Origin: Leucaena leucocephala
Lineage: Eukaryota; Streptophyta; Magnoliopsida; Fabales; Fabaceae
NCBI GenBank assembly: GCA_037074615.1
Contig: CM073538.1
Coordinates: forward strand, 22,407,068 to 22,471,067
Direction of reading: 5' to 3'
DNA length: 64,000 nucleotides
The stretch's first letter is position 1; every line of letters begins with the position of its first letter. A model generated the notes under the pieces. That model was not told the DNA's origin. It did no database searches and saw only the letters and a program-made list of their open reading frames with translations. Made by a program: the position numbers and the translations under genes. Positions 10,741-22,610 of the stretch are shown here, in pieces.

Positions 10741-13597
10741 ATGGCGCTTCGTCTGTGTCCAAGTTTCAGCCATCCTCTGATTGCTTCCGGCTTTTCCGTC
10801 AAAACCACTCGCCAAATCCGCAGGTGTTCGATTCGGAGCTGTTTCCTGGAACCCAACGAGTCACGTAAGGTACTCCCCTCGTTTTCCTTTCTACCAAAAC
10901 CATGTTCGCTGGCTCAGAAATCCGGAGAAACGAGATTTCAGTTATAATTTCGCTTCTTTTCCATCCCCCTTTAGCCTCCCTCAGTTCTGAATAATGTCAG
11001 TTTTAATCTTGCAACCGAGAGGTTTTGTATGTTCCTTGTAGTTAGACAGTGCTCGTCCCTCTTTAAGTCGCAACGATTATAATTGAATTACAGGTGAACG
11101 AACATTAGGCTTGAATAAAACATTTGTACAGTTATCAAACCGTTTCGTGACTAACTTATTCAGCTAATACAGCGTCAGTATCTTTTAAAATTATGCAGCT
11201 AGTGCTGGAAGTAAAGGAGAAGCTTGAGAAAGAATACCCCAGCCTCCCTGTAGGTAGAAATGGAAGAGATGACGAGGATATGATATTTTGGTTTCTGAAA
11301 GATCGCAGGTTTTCTGTTGAAGAAGCTATTTCGAAGTTGACCAAAGCCATTGTATCCTTCACATAAGTAAATTTTTCTAAGATTATGCGCCTAGAAGTAT
11401 CTCCCTCGAATGTGCGCACAGTTGCCGGCGACAGCATCATTTATATGTTTTAGTTTAGCATTAGTTTATCGAATTCTTTTCATGCTCACAAAATTTACAC
11501 GCCTTCCAGTTTTCCTTCTACTCTGTAAGAAATGGCGTCAAGAATTTGGGGTATCTGCATTGTCTGAAGAAGCTGTTAAAGCCGTAGCTCAAACTGGAAA
11601 AGCATACGTGCATGACTTTCCTGACGTTGATGGAAGACCTGTGCTTGTGGTGGTGGGATCAAAGCATGTTCCCTTAGTAAGTCTGGAAGTTGGAGTAATT
11701 ACTGTCAATTGCATTGTATTGTACTTCAAAAGCTTTGTTAATAACTGGAGAAACTATAGATATGATACATGCCTGCAGCTGAAATTCTCTATGCTTTATT
11801 AAAAAAATATTACTTTCACTCTTTATAAGGCAATTTTCATAATTGATAGTTTCTGAATTATAAATGATGATTTGCATGAGCTATTGTTGTCTGCGTAATT
11901 GAATTTGCTGTTGCTATTTTTCTGCAATGTGTATATATTAGTAGCATATCGATGGTATTTTTTTAAATATTCTTTTCCAACTAGGAAAAGTCTTTGTAAT
12001 GAGAAAATAAATAGTTATGTCACAGGCATTTGATCCTTCAGATGATGAGAAGCTTTGTGTCTTCTTAATTGAGATGGCATTGAGTAGGCTTCCACCTGGT
12101 AAAGAGCAAATACTTGGAATAGTTGACCTCAGGGGTTTCAGAACAGAGAATGCAGATCTGAAATTCTTGACCTTCTTGGTAAGATTTTCTAATCAGCTGC
12201 TGAAGAGCAGCCTGTATTGTCATCATTCAACATATGCTTGTGATCCATGCGCTGGCCTGAGCCTACTGAAAGCATTGTGGTTGGCTTCATTACATGTAAA
12301 ACAGTATAAGTTGATTTAATATAAATAATATGCCCAAGAGATGCTTGTGCTTATTAAACCGCCGTCAATATTGAGTTTAAAAATTGTAATGGTAATGACA
12401 AGTATTTCTTGTTTATGGAATTAATCGCTTTTGTGCTTTTCTGATAAAAGATACTTAAGCTTCCTTGATCGTTTATCAGTTATCAATTTATCATATAAAA
12501 GCTCTTTTAGATGCTACATTTTTCTCGTATAGCACATAGCCACATGGCAGAATTAAATATATGCATTGCTCTCTGATAATTGACAACTATAGTGTCTAGA
12601 AACAAATTGTAACAAGAGAGTCATGGACTAAATTTTTGTTTCTTCTGGCAGTTTGATGTATTTTATTACTACTATCCGAAGCGAGTGGCCCAAGTACTAT
12701 TTGTGGATGCTCCTTTCGTGTTTAAGCCAATTTGGCAAATGGTCAAGCCCTTGTTAAAATCATATGCTTCTCTGGTAAGTAGTATTACCCATGGTCTATG
12801 TGTATTTATGGATATGCACTAGAAAAGATATTTTTCTTCTTATAATGAAGATGAAAACATGGATCCACTATCATCTTTCTTGCCTACCATGCCCAATTTC
12901 CTTTATACTCTGTTATAATTGTCTCAACTTTGTATTTTCTTTGTTATATTTGGGGTTGGCTAGGTTGGGACTGGGTTAGATAGCTTGTAAAATAAAAGTT
13001 AATGGTAATTGCTGCCTAGTGATGGTAGCCAACTGTACCTTTGATGGTTTGCCCGTGAGTCTAAAACTCTTAGGGTCGAACTTTTGAAGTATCCCTTGCA
13101 ATTCATCAAGATCATTGGCCAACCAAATGGCTCTGTAGTCAACATTCTGTCACCTGCAACCTGTTTAGTCGCTTCCTCTATCTACACGGGGAATTGAATG
13201 GCCCAATTGGGTAATCGGGATGATGGGTTTGGATTAACTTATGGGTTATCAATAATTTAGTATATTGGGTTGCCTATCTAAATATATTATCTAAATGCAT
13301 TTCAAACGCCTCTTTTCCCCTCCCGCTTTGTATTTGTCCTGCATCACCTTTGCATCTTGATCAAGTTAATTAGAGGAATCTTATTCATTTTACTTGTGTA
13401 ATACGAGCATTGAAGGTAAGATCCATGGCTCACATTTTGATCGATTTCCATGTTTTCTTGCATTTTATATTAAGAGCTGCCCGTTACAAAATTAACTATA
13501 TCTTCATTTTCTTTTGCAGGTGGAATTTTGCCCTGCTGAGACTCTCAGGAAGGAATATTTTACACCAGAAACACTCCCCGCCAGCTTCAGAGATTGA
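10741..13597 (+). CDS. Sec14-like CRAL-TRIO domain protein, probably plastid-targeted
   Basis: Six exons: 10741-10869, 11199-11351, 11530-11676, 12026-12178, 12652-12774 and 13520-13597 (TGA), encoding about 260 residues. Residues 1-40 are rich in Ser and Arg with few acids (MALRLCPSFSHPLIASGFS), suggesting a transit peptide. The CRAL-TRIO N region follows (DDEDMIFWFLKDRRFSVEEA), then the lipid-binding fold: KAYVHDFPDVDGRPVLVV, ILGIVDLRGF, and FDVFYYYYPKRVAQVLFVDAP. Such proteins bind or transfer phosphatidylinositol or other hydrophobic ligands. It strongly recalls Arabidopsis At5g63060 in size and wording. The end of exon 1 is uncertain: CAC-GTAAGG at 10864 with an acceptor 3 bases later also stays in frame. 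Confidence 0.9.
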
Positions 13598-14450
13598 GAG
13601 AGGGATTTTCGTGAAAGGAAAGTCTTGTTTTGGGAGATACGCAAAGTTGAAGCGAACCATTCTAATGATTGGCATCCATTTGTCTTGTTTCTTCTCATGC
13701 GTGATGTGTAGGAATCTCTTGGAAATTATTACGAATAACTATGTTAGAAGTTCAGTTCATCCGTATTTATTCCTTCTACACCCAAAGAGCAAAAATTATA
13801 ATTTATACTACATCTCATTCTCATGTGCAATTGCCAATTGGCGTGCAGAACTATTCAGTATTCACTTAAATAAGTTCCTTTTTCCTCAAAGAAGACACAG
13901 CCATTGAATGGATTAGAGTTGAGAAACAGTTCCTATACCTTATTGAATATGGTTCTTTATAATACGCGCACCAATATTTGCAAGGAAAGCAAATCACATG
14001 ATCTTCACTAATGTGTCATTAGTTTTAAGTGTGCTTGGTTAAGAAGAGAATATGGAGGGGAGAGAAGAATGAAAGTGATTCTTTTTCCTCCTTATGCTAG
14101 GCCGGAGAAAATATGGAAAAGTGAGAAGTAATTTCACTCCAATTCTCTTCGGAACATTAATTCGTACTATAATTTTATCGCAAATTAAAAAAGAAAAAGA
14201 AAAGCCAACGAAGCTTACAAATATTATCACAACTACTGCTTTAACGTCGTCCCAGTCACTCTATCAGTGAAGGCCGACGTGGATACCCTGCAATAGACGA
14301 CACAAGTTTTGATGAGACCAATGGCATATACCGATACTGAATTCCAGTATAATTGCATTTCAAGTTTCAACGCAGGAGAAGTTTCTTCAGGGCGAAGAGA
14401 CGGTGAGGAAGTAAGCGATCGTGTGTGTGTTGTGTGTGGCGGTCAACGTC
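13598..14450. other. Intergenic between Sec14 and SOUL genes
   Basis: Sec14 3' UTR, then spacer. About 14030-14190 has GCTTGGTTAAGAAGAGAATA and other G/A-rich text typical of small MITE-like elements in plants; boundaries were not resolved. No extra coding exon was supported, so the SOUL gene lacks an evident signal-peptide exon here. Confidence 0.45.
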
Positions 14451-16159
14451 ATGTCTCTGGTCTTCGTGTGTGGTGCGATCGAGTCTCCACGGTACACAGT
14501 GGTGCACCTGGAGTCCGATTTCGAGATCAGGCTCTACAGAGACTCCGTCTGGGTCTCTGCTCCCACCCGGGACATTTCCTTTGAGAAGGCCACCTGGAAT
14601 GGCTTCCACCTGTAATTCTTGCCTGAACTAATTATATTTCCCTTCGATTGTGTTTATTTCCTCTGTTTAGTTGATGATGGCCCTTTTCCCCCTAAATTTT
14701 TTAAACTTGTATCGTCTCTTGGATCTTGTTTTGTTTTCTCATCACGCCTACTTTTCAAGGTGCCTACATCGTGAAATATTCAATATCCAGATTGAATACT
14801 TTGAATTTTTCATTAAGTATATTTTTGCTTGTAAATATTCACAAGTTACGCACCTTCAATCATGAATATTCTGTAGACCTATTATATAAACACGGCTCTG
14901 TTTTTAACCCCTATAGAAGTATGTGCCAAACAGCTACTAAGCTGATCTCTCAGATGATTTATGCAAATTCAGACGTTTTGAAATGAGATCGCTCTCTGTC
15001 CACTTAATAAATCTTCTGCTGCGACAGCATCAGCAGAGATGTCATAATTTAAGGAAAAACGCGCGAAAGAGAATGGTATTCTTGTTTGGGCTCACTGCAC
15101 TCACTGCTGCAGAAGATGCGGACTTGTTGGTTTCACCATGGACCTTGGGGAAAATGTAGAAACACCATAGTTTTTTCCCTCAGCATTCCATTTTCAATCC
15201 TAGTTAAAATTAGAGTGAATATAGCAATTGCGGCGGTGGGAATTTTTATGTGGAGGGGAAGTTAAAAGATTTAGAGTTGGATGAATCATTTTTACTCTGC
15301 CCTCATTGAGAGCGATCTTTCTACTTCAGATTTCCCCCTACTATTTTTCACCTTCCCTTCATCTTTCTTAATACCAATTACCAAGCAAAAGGAAAGTAAA
15401 TGGTTGTAAATTTTCTATTTCCGCTCACTGCACCAGGAATTAGAGTGAAAACCGAACGTTTTTACCTTCTAACTGGTCTCAATCTGGCACAGCTGCATAC
15501 CTCACACACTATACAAGTAACGACTGGTTAAGTTGCAATCGCTTGCTGTGAAAATTTCTCTTTAACATCGTATTTCTAGTGGCCCTGTGATATTTCTCAC
15601 TGTTCATAAAACCATTTATCTATCCCTTTACAGTTCTTGTAAATCTGATTTGATCATATTAGAAATGACGGATCCAAACTTATAAATTTGTTGTGTCCTT
15701 CCATTCATCTTCTATTTCTTTATTCTTATCAACATTCATGGGGAGAGTTAGTTGCCCCTCTCTCCAATTGGAATGAAATATAGTTTCATCCTCATATGAG
15801 TCATTTTTGGATCTTGCAGGTTGTTCCAGTACACGCAAGGAGCTAACCCCAATTTCTTTCGGATTGCAATAACTTCTTCGGTGCTGACGAGCATGGTCCC
15901 CGGAGTCAGTCCCCCTCACTCATCAGCTTACTTTGTTCGTTTTTACTTGCCTGTAAAGTATCAAGCTAATCCACCCCTCCCACTTCCCGAACTGGATATC
16001 AAGCCCTACAAATGGAGCTGCCACTGTGTGGCTGTCAGAAAGTTCTCTGGATATGCAAGGGATGACAACATTGTAAAGGAGGCAGAAGAGCTCGCCATCA
16101 GCTCGAGCAGATCTCCGTGGGCAAATTCTACTTCTTCCAAGAGTCAACAAGATTACTGA
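14451..16159 (+). CDS. SOUL haem-binding family protein, C-terminally truncated by a nonsense codon
   Basis: Two exons, 14451-14611 and 15820-16159, separated by a 1.2 kb intron (phase 2, acceptor TTGCAG), encode 166 residues. SOUL/HBP hallmarks are SPRYTVVHLESDFEIRLYR, ISFEKATWNGFH, LFQYTQGANPNFFRI, SSAYFVRFYLPVKYQ and AVRKFSGYARDDNIVKEAE. These proteins bind haem or tetrapyrroles through a hydrophobic pocket. The TGA at 16157-16159 interrupts the frame after SKSQQDY, yet the same frame continues with IAQCNSPLRIFGRTNEVW to a second TGA at 16223-16225. That segment matches the normal family C terminus, so the gene appears to have lost its last about 20 residues. The ATG at 14451 is the first in frame after a TAA at 14412; the hydrophobic leader after it is short, so a longer signal peptide may be missing. 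Confidence 0.85.
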
Positions 16160-16225
16160 ATTGCCCAGTGCAATTCTCCCTTGAGGATATTTGGGCGTAC
16201 AAATGAGGTTTGGGTGGGATATTGA
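16160..16225 (+). pseudogene. Former C-terminal codons of the SOUL gene, now beyond the stop
   Basis: Twenty-one sense codons directly after the TGA, in the same frame, encode IAQCNSPLRIFGRTNEVW and three more residues before TGA at 16223. The wording is characteristic of the SOUL family end. It is either untranslated relict sequence or reached only by readthrough. Confidence 0.75.
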
Positions 16226-18083
16226 CACGCCTAAATTATCTGGTTGTGAATCGATTGCCGTCTCTGCATATTGAACCATGGCGGAAAGCTTAATTCCATT
16301 TGCATGCCACATCAGGTTTATCTGAAAGCCAATTTGTTGGGCATACATGTATATATCAATGTAATTGCTATGGTGTGTAAACTACTATGCCAAAGTTCTC
16401 CTTATTCGTTCCCTTCATTGAATGTAAATGAAATTATGAGAAATTTCATTCAACCAGAAAAAAAAAAAAAATGATGTTAGCCCCCGAGATTCTTCTAGTA
16501 TGGAGGGTACGTTGGGGGCTTTTACATATAATTAAGATCAAATTAAGACTTTTACACATTTTAAGTTATAAAATTGATTCATTTTACAATATGATAGTAT
16601 TTTTAAAGAAAATGTCTTTGAAATTTCTTTTACCATCATATCTATTTTTTGAGATTTAAAAATTTATATTATTAGCGACTTAACACACATCATAAAACGT
16701 ACTAAACTGAAAACAAACACCAACATACCTATTTAAAAGATTACTGAATAATGTTTATGGTAAGAGGTATATTCTTTATCTAAAAAAAGTTATTATTAGA
16801 TAACTTAGCTTATAATTAATGAATAAATGAATGTAAATGGAATGTTGAGAATGCTTCTTCGGTTTGCCAACTGTGCTCTTCACAAAAGTAATCCTTGTAT
16901 CTTTAATATAATATTTATTTAATTAATTTAATTATATTAAATAAATTAATAGAATGGTTACTATAATATATTTTTTAAATATATTCTAGTTATTTTTTAA
17001 TTTTTATTTTATTTAATTATTGTTAAAGAAGTATCAATAAAAATAATTTAAAAAAATTAATTAATATAAAAAATAAATTTTATATTTAAAATTAAAATTA
17101 ACTTTTGATTAATTATTGCAGGATGGATTGGTGGAGTATATAAAATTCCTTTTCTTATTCACGTCTTATTTCTCTGCTCTCAACGGCTTCTATTTGCCTC
17201 ACACTCTGCTGTTTCGTACTGCAGGACCATCGACGGTCGAAAACAATTGGAGAAATTAAAAACTTAAAAAAGCCCTAAATCAACCAATCGTAGCTTTCTT
17301 CCTATTCATCATATCTCTTCCGTTCTCTATCCATCGAGGATATGGATAAAAGCTTCGTTATATTCAAACTACTCATACGTTGATGAAAGGTTTTGATTCG
17401 AGTTGCTCATGAATTCAACTACGCAGGTCAGTTGCATTTAACTCTATTTCTTATCTATCTGAGATTTGCTTGTTTCAATAATCTTCTCAACTTCATATGT
17501 GCTACGGTTTGGTTAATCTTAGCCGTTTTCATGAGGGGGAAATCAAAGATTAATGGGAGGAAATTTCATTGTAGTTGCATTTTTCTGTTGCTTCGTTTGC
17601 CGCCAAACGGAACAGTGAGCCCATCCCCCTTGGATTATAGGTGATTTTGCCATTTTAATCTGGCTATGTGTCCAGTATAAGAGGAGGGTGCTCTTTTTCT
17701 ATTAATTTCCCCCATTTCTCTTACTTCTTCTTGTGGCCTGTTTTGAGCCCTTCTTATGTGCAACATAACCGGGACATATTCATAATTGGGCTCGTGGATT
17801 CCTTCGTGTATCATTGTTTAGCTGATCTTAAAACTCTCCTTGGCATTCTTGGGCATTAAATACCACACTTCACCTTTCTTCCTTGTGTTTACTTTCACAC
17901 GAGCTACATGGATGAACACATTCAACTCCCAAAGTTAAATGTTATACGTTCCACATATTGTTCAAGATTTGTACAATTATGCACCTGATTTCTTAATAGT
18001 TTACTGATGCCTACCTCTTAAACTTTTTGGTGATTATTGAATACTTTCTTGCTCGTAGATCATTTGGTGGATAAAGAGTTGAA
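16226..18083. other. Intergenic and likely 5' UTR with a leader intron
   Basis: 16460-16472 is an A-tract. 16860-17110 is very AT-rich with no exon. Transcribed leader of the downstream gene probably lies at about 17200-17426. A donor at 17427 (ACGCAG then GTCAGT) and an acceptor at 18057-18058 (GCTCGTAG) suggest a 632-base 5' UTR intron ending 25 bases before the ATG. This is inferred from splice signals only. Confidence 0.4.
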
Positions 18084-20592
18084 ATGGCATTAATAGCCCT
18101 TCAACCACAGGTACTTGTTTACATCTTACTTGGCTAGAAATCTCTCACTGCTAGAAGCCTATCACTGTCAGATTTTAATCTCCCAAGTAGGATTACTTTC
18201 AAGTTTTATGGCTCCTATGTATAAAATTGGGTGCGCAGAAAAATTGTTGGCTGCTGACAATAGCCCCATCGCATTAAGTGGCTTAACTTTGTCATATGGT
18301 GCTAAAAAATCTCTACATGATTGTTTGGAAATGAAATATTTAAGATAATTTGTTATGGCAATGTTATGTGCTCAAAGTTTAGTTTTAGTTCAACACATAT
18401 TTAGTGAAGTAGGAGACATTCCGCATTAACAATTAATGACCAATTTTACGATCATAACTTATAATAAAAGCTGCCAGCTTAAATCTATTGTCTCTATTTT
18501 CTTGTGTACAGGGCTCGTGTGTGACATTTTCCTCAAGGCATGCACCATGGAGCAAAAGTCTGAAGTTGAAGCAGTGTTCAACAAAACATCACAGGGTTGG
18601 CAGAACCGATTGGCGTTACCTATTTAAGTGGTGTATTTTAAGGTGTAGCTATTTTTGTCCAGTTTCCTTGTAGTCAAAACTAAAATGGTCCTATGTTTGG
18701 GGTCATCGGTTTCAAGAACTTCAAAATGTTTGGGAGAAGCTAACATGTAGAACTGCCTTACAATTTCTGAGGTAAACAGAGAAGAGTTGACAGTACCAAC
18801 TCACAAAACAACTCAATGGAATTGAATTAAAATACACAAAACAATTTAGAAGAATTGAATATTTCGTTTTATGCAAGAGCAAAACTGTCTAGGGAGGGAA
18901 ATTTGTGCATATAAACTATACTTAAATTAATTGTTTGATGGGGCGCTGATGCATTGGCTCTTGTTGTTTCTAACATGGTAATGCTAATACCGAATTTATT
19001 TTTGCTTTGTTCTAGATTTCATGCTTATATTTCTCCATCTGTATGTCCCAGGTAATTTTGAACGTATGGAAACATGTATGAAGCGAATGCACATGATCCT
19101 TTTTGTCTTCATCATTTATATAATCTTTTGTTTCAGCGTAGGGCCTCCTTGCATTTCTGGAGCCAAGATTGAACCTTTCAGAATTTCAGCCTTCAAAGGC
19201 AGTTTCCAAAATTATCAAAAGGGAGGTAGACCTAACGGATTGAAAGTTCCTAAGGCCCAAAATGTTCCACTTTCTTATGCTTCTGAAGCAAATGACGACC
19301 TTGCAAATGAGAATCTTCCAACGTCAACTGCTGTTCATAAACTTTTCAAGAAGTGGCTGACAGCATTGTGCACACAGCCAGCATGTGAAGAAGTGAAAGA
19401 CATTTTGGGAGAACCATCTAAAGGGGCTTTACCAGAAACTCTTGATGGCTCACGAAGTACAGAAAGAGGTGAAATTTTGAAGGTAGCATGGATCCATTTT
19501 CTGGCCCTGGACGAGACAATAAAGATTCCTTTACTGATATTGTAAGTATGATGGTTTTCTCCTCCTTGTATGTTGGGCTGTCTGCCTTTTAGGACATCAC
19601 TTTCGTTCACTATACTGGGGGTCTGGTAAAGAACGATTTTTTTGTCTGAGATATATTGAATGTTTTTACCATCAGTCAGTTACATGACAATTCTCATGTG
19701 TCAGCTTGGATTTGTTGGGTGAAGTAAAAGGACGTTGTGATGGGAAGGAGGGGTAATGCTTGACTAAAACTGTGAACTATTATTCTGTTCCTTGTTATCA
19801 CAGCATCTTGAATGCTATTAAGAAAATGCCTTCTCCTGGTGAAATTATTAAGGTTTAAGATAGTGTATTCATGCTTCAAAATTTGCGGTGTTATCTGTTA
19901 GATGTTTGGGCAATTAGTCTCCCCTTCTTCTATGGGGATCTTTTGTAATTGTGGGATTACCAATTGAGTGGATCTTTTTTTATAGATTTGACTGAGAAAT
20001 TAAATGGATACGAGGTCAGAGTTTTAAAACAGAAGCAAAATTTTCCTTCCTTGCAATACTGCGTAAATATTTTGCTGTGTTTTTCAGCTTTTCTTGCCCG
20101 GTAAATAATGTCAACTGCATTGATTATCAATATTGCTGTAGTTTTTTCTGCGTCTTATAATTGTTATGTTTTATTTGCAGTGTTCCTTTTTATTTGGCTG
20201 TTAACGTCAGATACGGAGCCAAAGTTTCAAAGGAATTAACTCCTTTGTGGGTTGTGGGGCCCTTAATTGTGGCTCTCTACGTTGTAATAATCCGGAAGTT
20301 ATGGTCCCTCTATGTCTTCAGCTTCAAGCAAACTGTCAAAGTAATTAAGAATTTTCCCTCTTACTGCATTTTGGCCTACAGCTACGTTTTTGGTGGCAAG
20401 ATCAAAGAAGATATCCAAACTTTCTTGCAGCCTATATTGAACATAAAAGATATTGATTACAAAGAACAATCAAGAAGAAAATTGAAAGAACTGAAAGAAT
20501 GGATAGTGGAGAAATACCTTGATTTCGTGGAATCAATATGGCCCTATTATTGTAGGACGATTAGGTTTCTTAAGAGGGCGAATCTCATTTAG
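18084..20592 (+). CDS. EMBRYO DEFECTIVE 2759-like protein, putative plastid membrane protein
   Basis: Four exons: 18084-18110 (MALIALQPQ), 18512-18642, 19137-19541 and 20181-20592 (TAG), giving 324 residues with all phases consistent. An alternative donor at 18670 would lengthen exon 2 by nine in-frame codons. The N terminus is Ser/Arg/Lys-rich and could be a transit peptide. The middle (PFRISAFKGS, TSTAVHKLFKKWLTALCTQ) is hydrophilic. The C-terminal half has two hydrophobic stretches, IKIPLLIFVPFYLAVNV and WVVGPLIVALYVVIIRKLW, then a basic helical tail (EQSRRKLKELKEWIVEKYLD). I recognise it as resembling Arabidopsis At5g63050 (EMB2759), needed for embryo development. Its biochemical role is not known to me. 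Confidence 0.8.
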
Positions 20593-22610
20593 ATTTGAAA
20601 TTATTCTGAGGGTAGTCTTAGGAATCATCTGGGTTTGTGTTGAGAATTTTCAAAGGGAGCCTGCCAATCCCATTTTGTGTGGGGATCTTGGTATTTTGAG
20701 CGAGAAATTGTATTCTATTCCTAGACGAGGTTGTATCTATTTATTGACTTATGCCTGCTTATATTCTTGAGGCTGTAAGTGACCTTGATTCTACAATTGT
20801 TCATCAGCCTTGATCATTTTTCATTTTCATGAACTTGCTGAAGAATTGAATGGACAATTCTTTGGAGTTCAATTGAGAGAGAATGCAATTTATTTTTTTT
20901 CAATTTTTAAAACAATATCTCAGGTACAGTATATTAATATATATTACGTGATCATAATTTTCCATATTAATTATTGAGTTAATATAATTTTGTCCCTTAA
21001 TTTTATACAAATTTTGACTTTATTCTTTTAAATTTTAAACTATAGATTTTAGTCCATATAAAATTATTTAAATTTTTATTAAATTATATAAATTAATATT
21101 TTATATAGAAAAAAATTTTAATAAACTAAAAGTTGTATTAATATCTAATTATTTATATATGTGGGTATAGATAGAAAGAGGGAAAGGGAAGTATTTATAT
21201 ATATATATACATATATATATCACTGTGTGTATAAATATAAAGGATGTTATAGTCAAAAAAAATTATAAATTAATATAGAATTAATCTAATAATATAAAAT
21301 TATATTAATTTTTTTAAGTTTTAAGTTTAATTTCTAGAGTTCAAATTTTTGCTTAAATACAATTTCAATTTTCTTCCTCATGCCTTCCACAAACCTCGAT
21401 CAATTATGAATGTGTTTGCAATTTTTTATTGACAAATCTACCTTTCTTGCATACAAACATGTTACTGGGCATTTGTTTTTTATTGGCCTAATGACAACTT
21501 TTGGTACCTAAATTTTATTTTTATTTTAATTTTAGTCTCTTAATAGTGAGTTTTAATCCATTAACTTTAAAAAGTCCGTTAGTGCTTCAACTGTTAATGG
21601 TATTATTGTTTAAAATAGTATGCTGAATGAGCAATCTGTGGTGAAAAAAAAAATACTTAGTGTGTTATGACATGGATATTTGAATTAAAAAAAAAAGACA
21701 AAGTAATTAAAATAGTAGAATCCAAACATGCAATTATGCAAACCAAAGGCAGATCTCCCTTGAAGGGAAAAGGGAAATCTAGGGCATTGAAGGTTGGCGC
21801 CGCCAAGGTGAGTACGTTGAACGTAAGGCGTTCAGTTCTTTTTCTGTTGACAATATTCGACTTGCTCTTCAATCTCATCTTCTACCCCATCTTCAATCTC
21901 GTCTTCTACCCGTCTTGTGGCAAACCTATTTCTTCTGCTTGATTCTGGCCAAAAGAAATTCTCTGCTGCTACTAGACTTATTTCTTTGTTTCTGGTCACA
22001 GTAATTGGTAATTATCAGTCCGATTTCTATTGTAATATATGTGTGTGTGTGTGTATTATAGATTTTTCCACACAAACTGTAATTACACCATATCTAACAA
22101 TTAACATTGATGCATTGGGAGTGCCTGGGAGTGTTGCTCTGAATCTTACATACCCTGAGACGCTGACTCCTTATAACATCAAAAGGTTAAATTATATGCT
22201 TTTTGTTGCTTGATATATATTTTCTCATGTTTTGTTCATGTGTTTCATCTTTCATCTCTTTAATTTAGATCATGCTTAATTCAAATCAAAGCAGAGGATA
22301 GTGTTTGAATTTCAAGGGACCTACACTTTCCCTTGAAATTGAGATCTTGTTTTTCCCTTCATTTTGGTTTTTGTGCAAAGTTGAGGCCCAAAAATTGTAT
22401 TAACTCTTGATAAAATAAAAGAGCTTCAATTGAAGTGAAAAGGAGAGTGTGCTCGGGGGCCGATAGTTGTTTTCGGGTCAGGCTGTCTTGCTGTTGCTGA
22501 GGCATAATTCAGTAACTTTTTCGTGTCTCGCCGGCGATCCGGAAAGGTTTTGTATTGGTTCTGCTTTGACAAACTTGCCAACCGACGGAGTACAGTTCAA
22601 CGGTGGGAAC
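20593..22610. other. Intergenic with decayed repeats
   Basis: AT-rich text with TATATA near 21196-21220 and GT repeats near 22039-22054. Stretches such as 20980-21060 and 21490-21600 have ATTTTAGTCTCTTAAT and AGTCCGTTAGTGC blocks seen in many plant repeats. A 98-codon ORF at 21917-22213 has no resemblance I can name and lacks a promoter or splice context. No gene is supported. Confidence 0.4.

Noticed and set aside
21917..22213. 98-codon ORF with some balanced composition
   Set aside because: Contains a GT microsatellite, lacks splice or promoter context and resembles no family I know.
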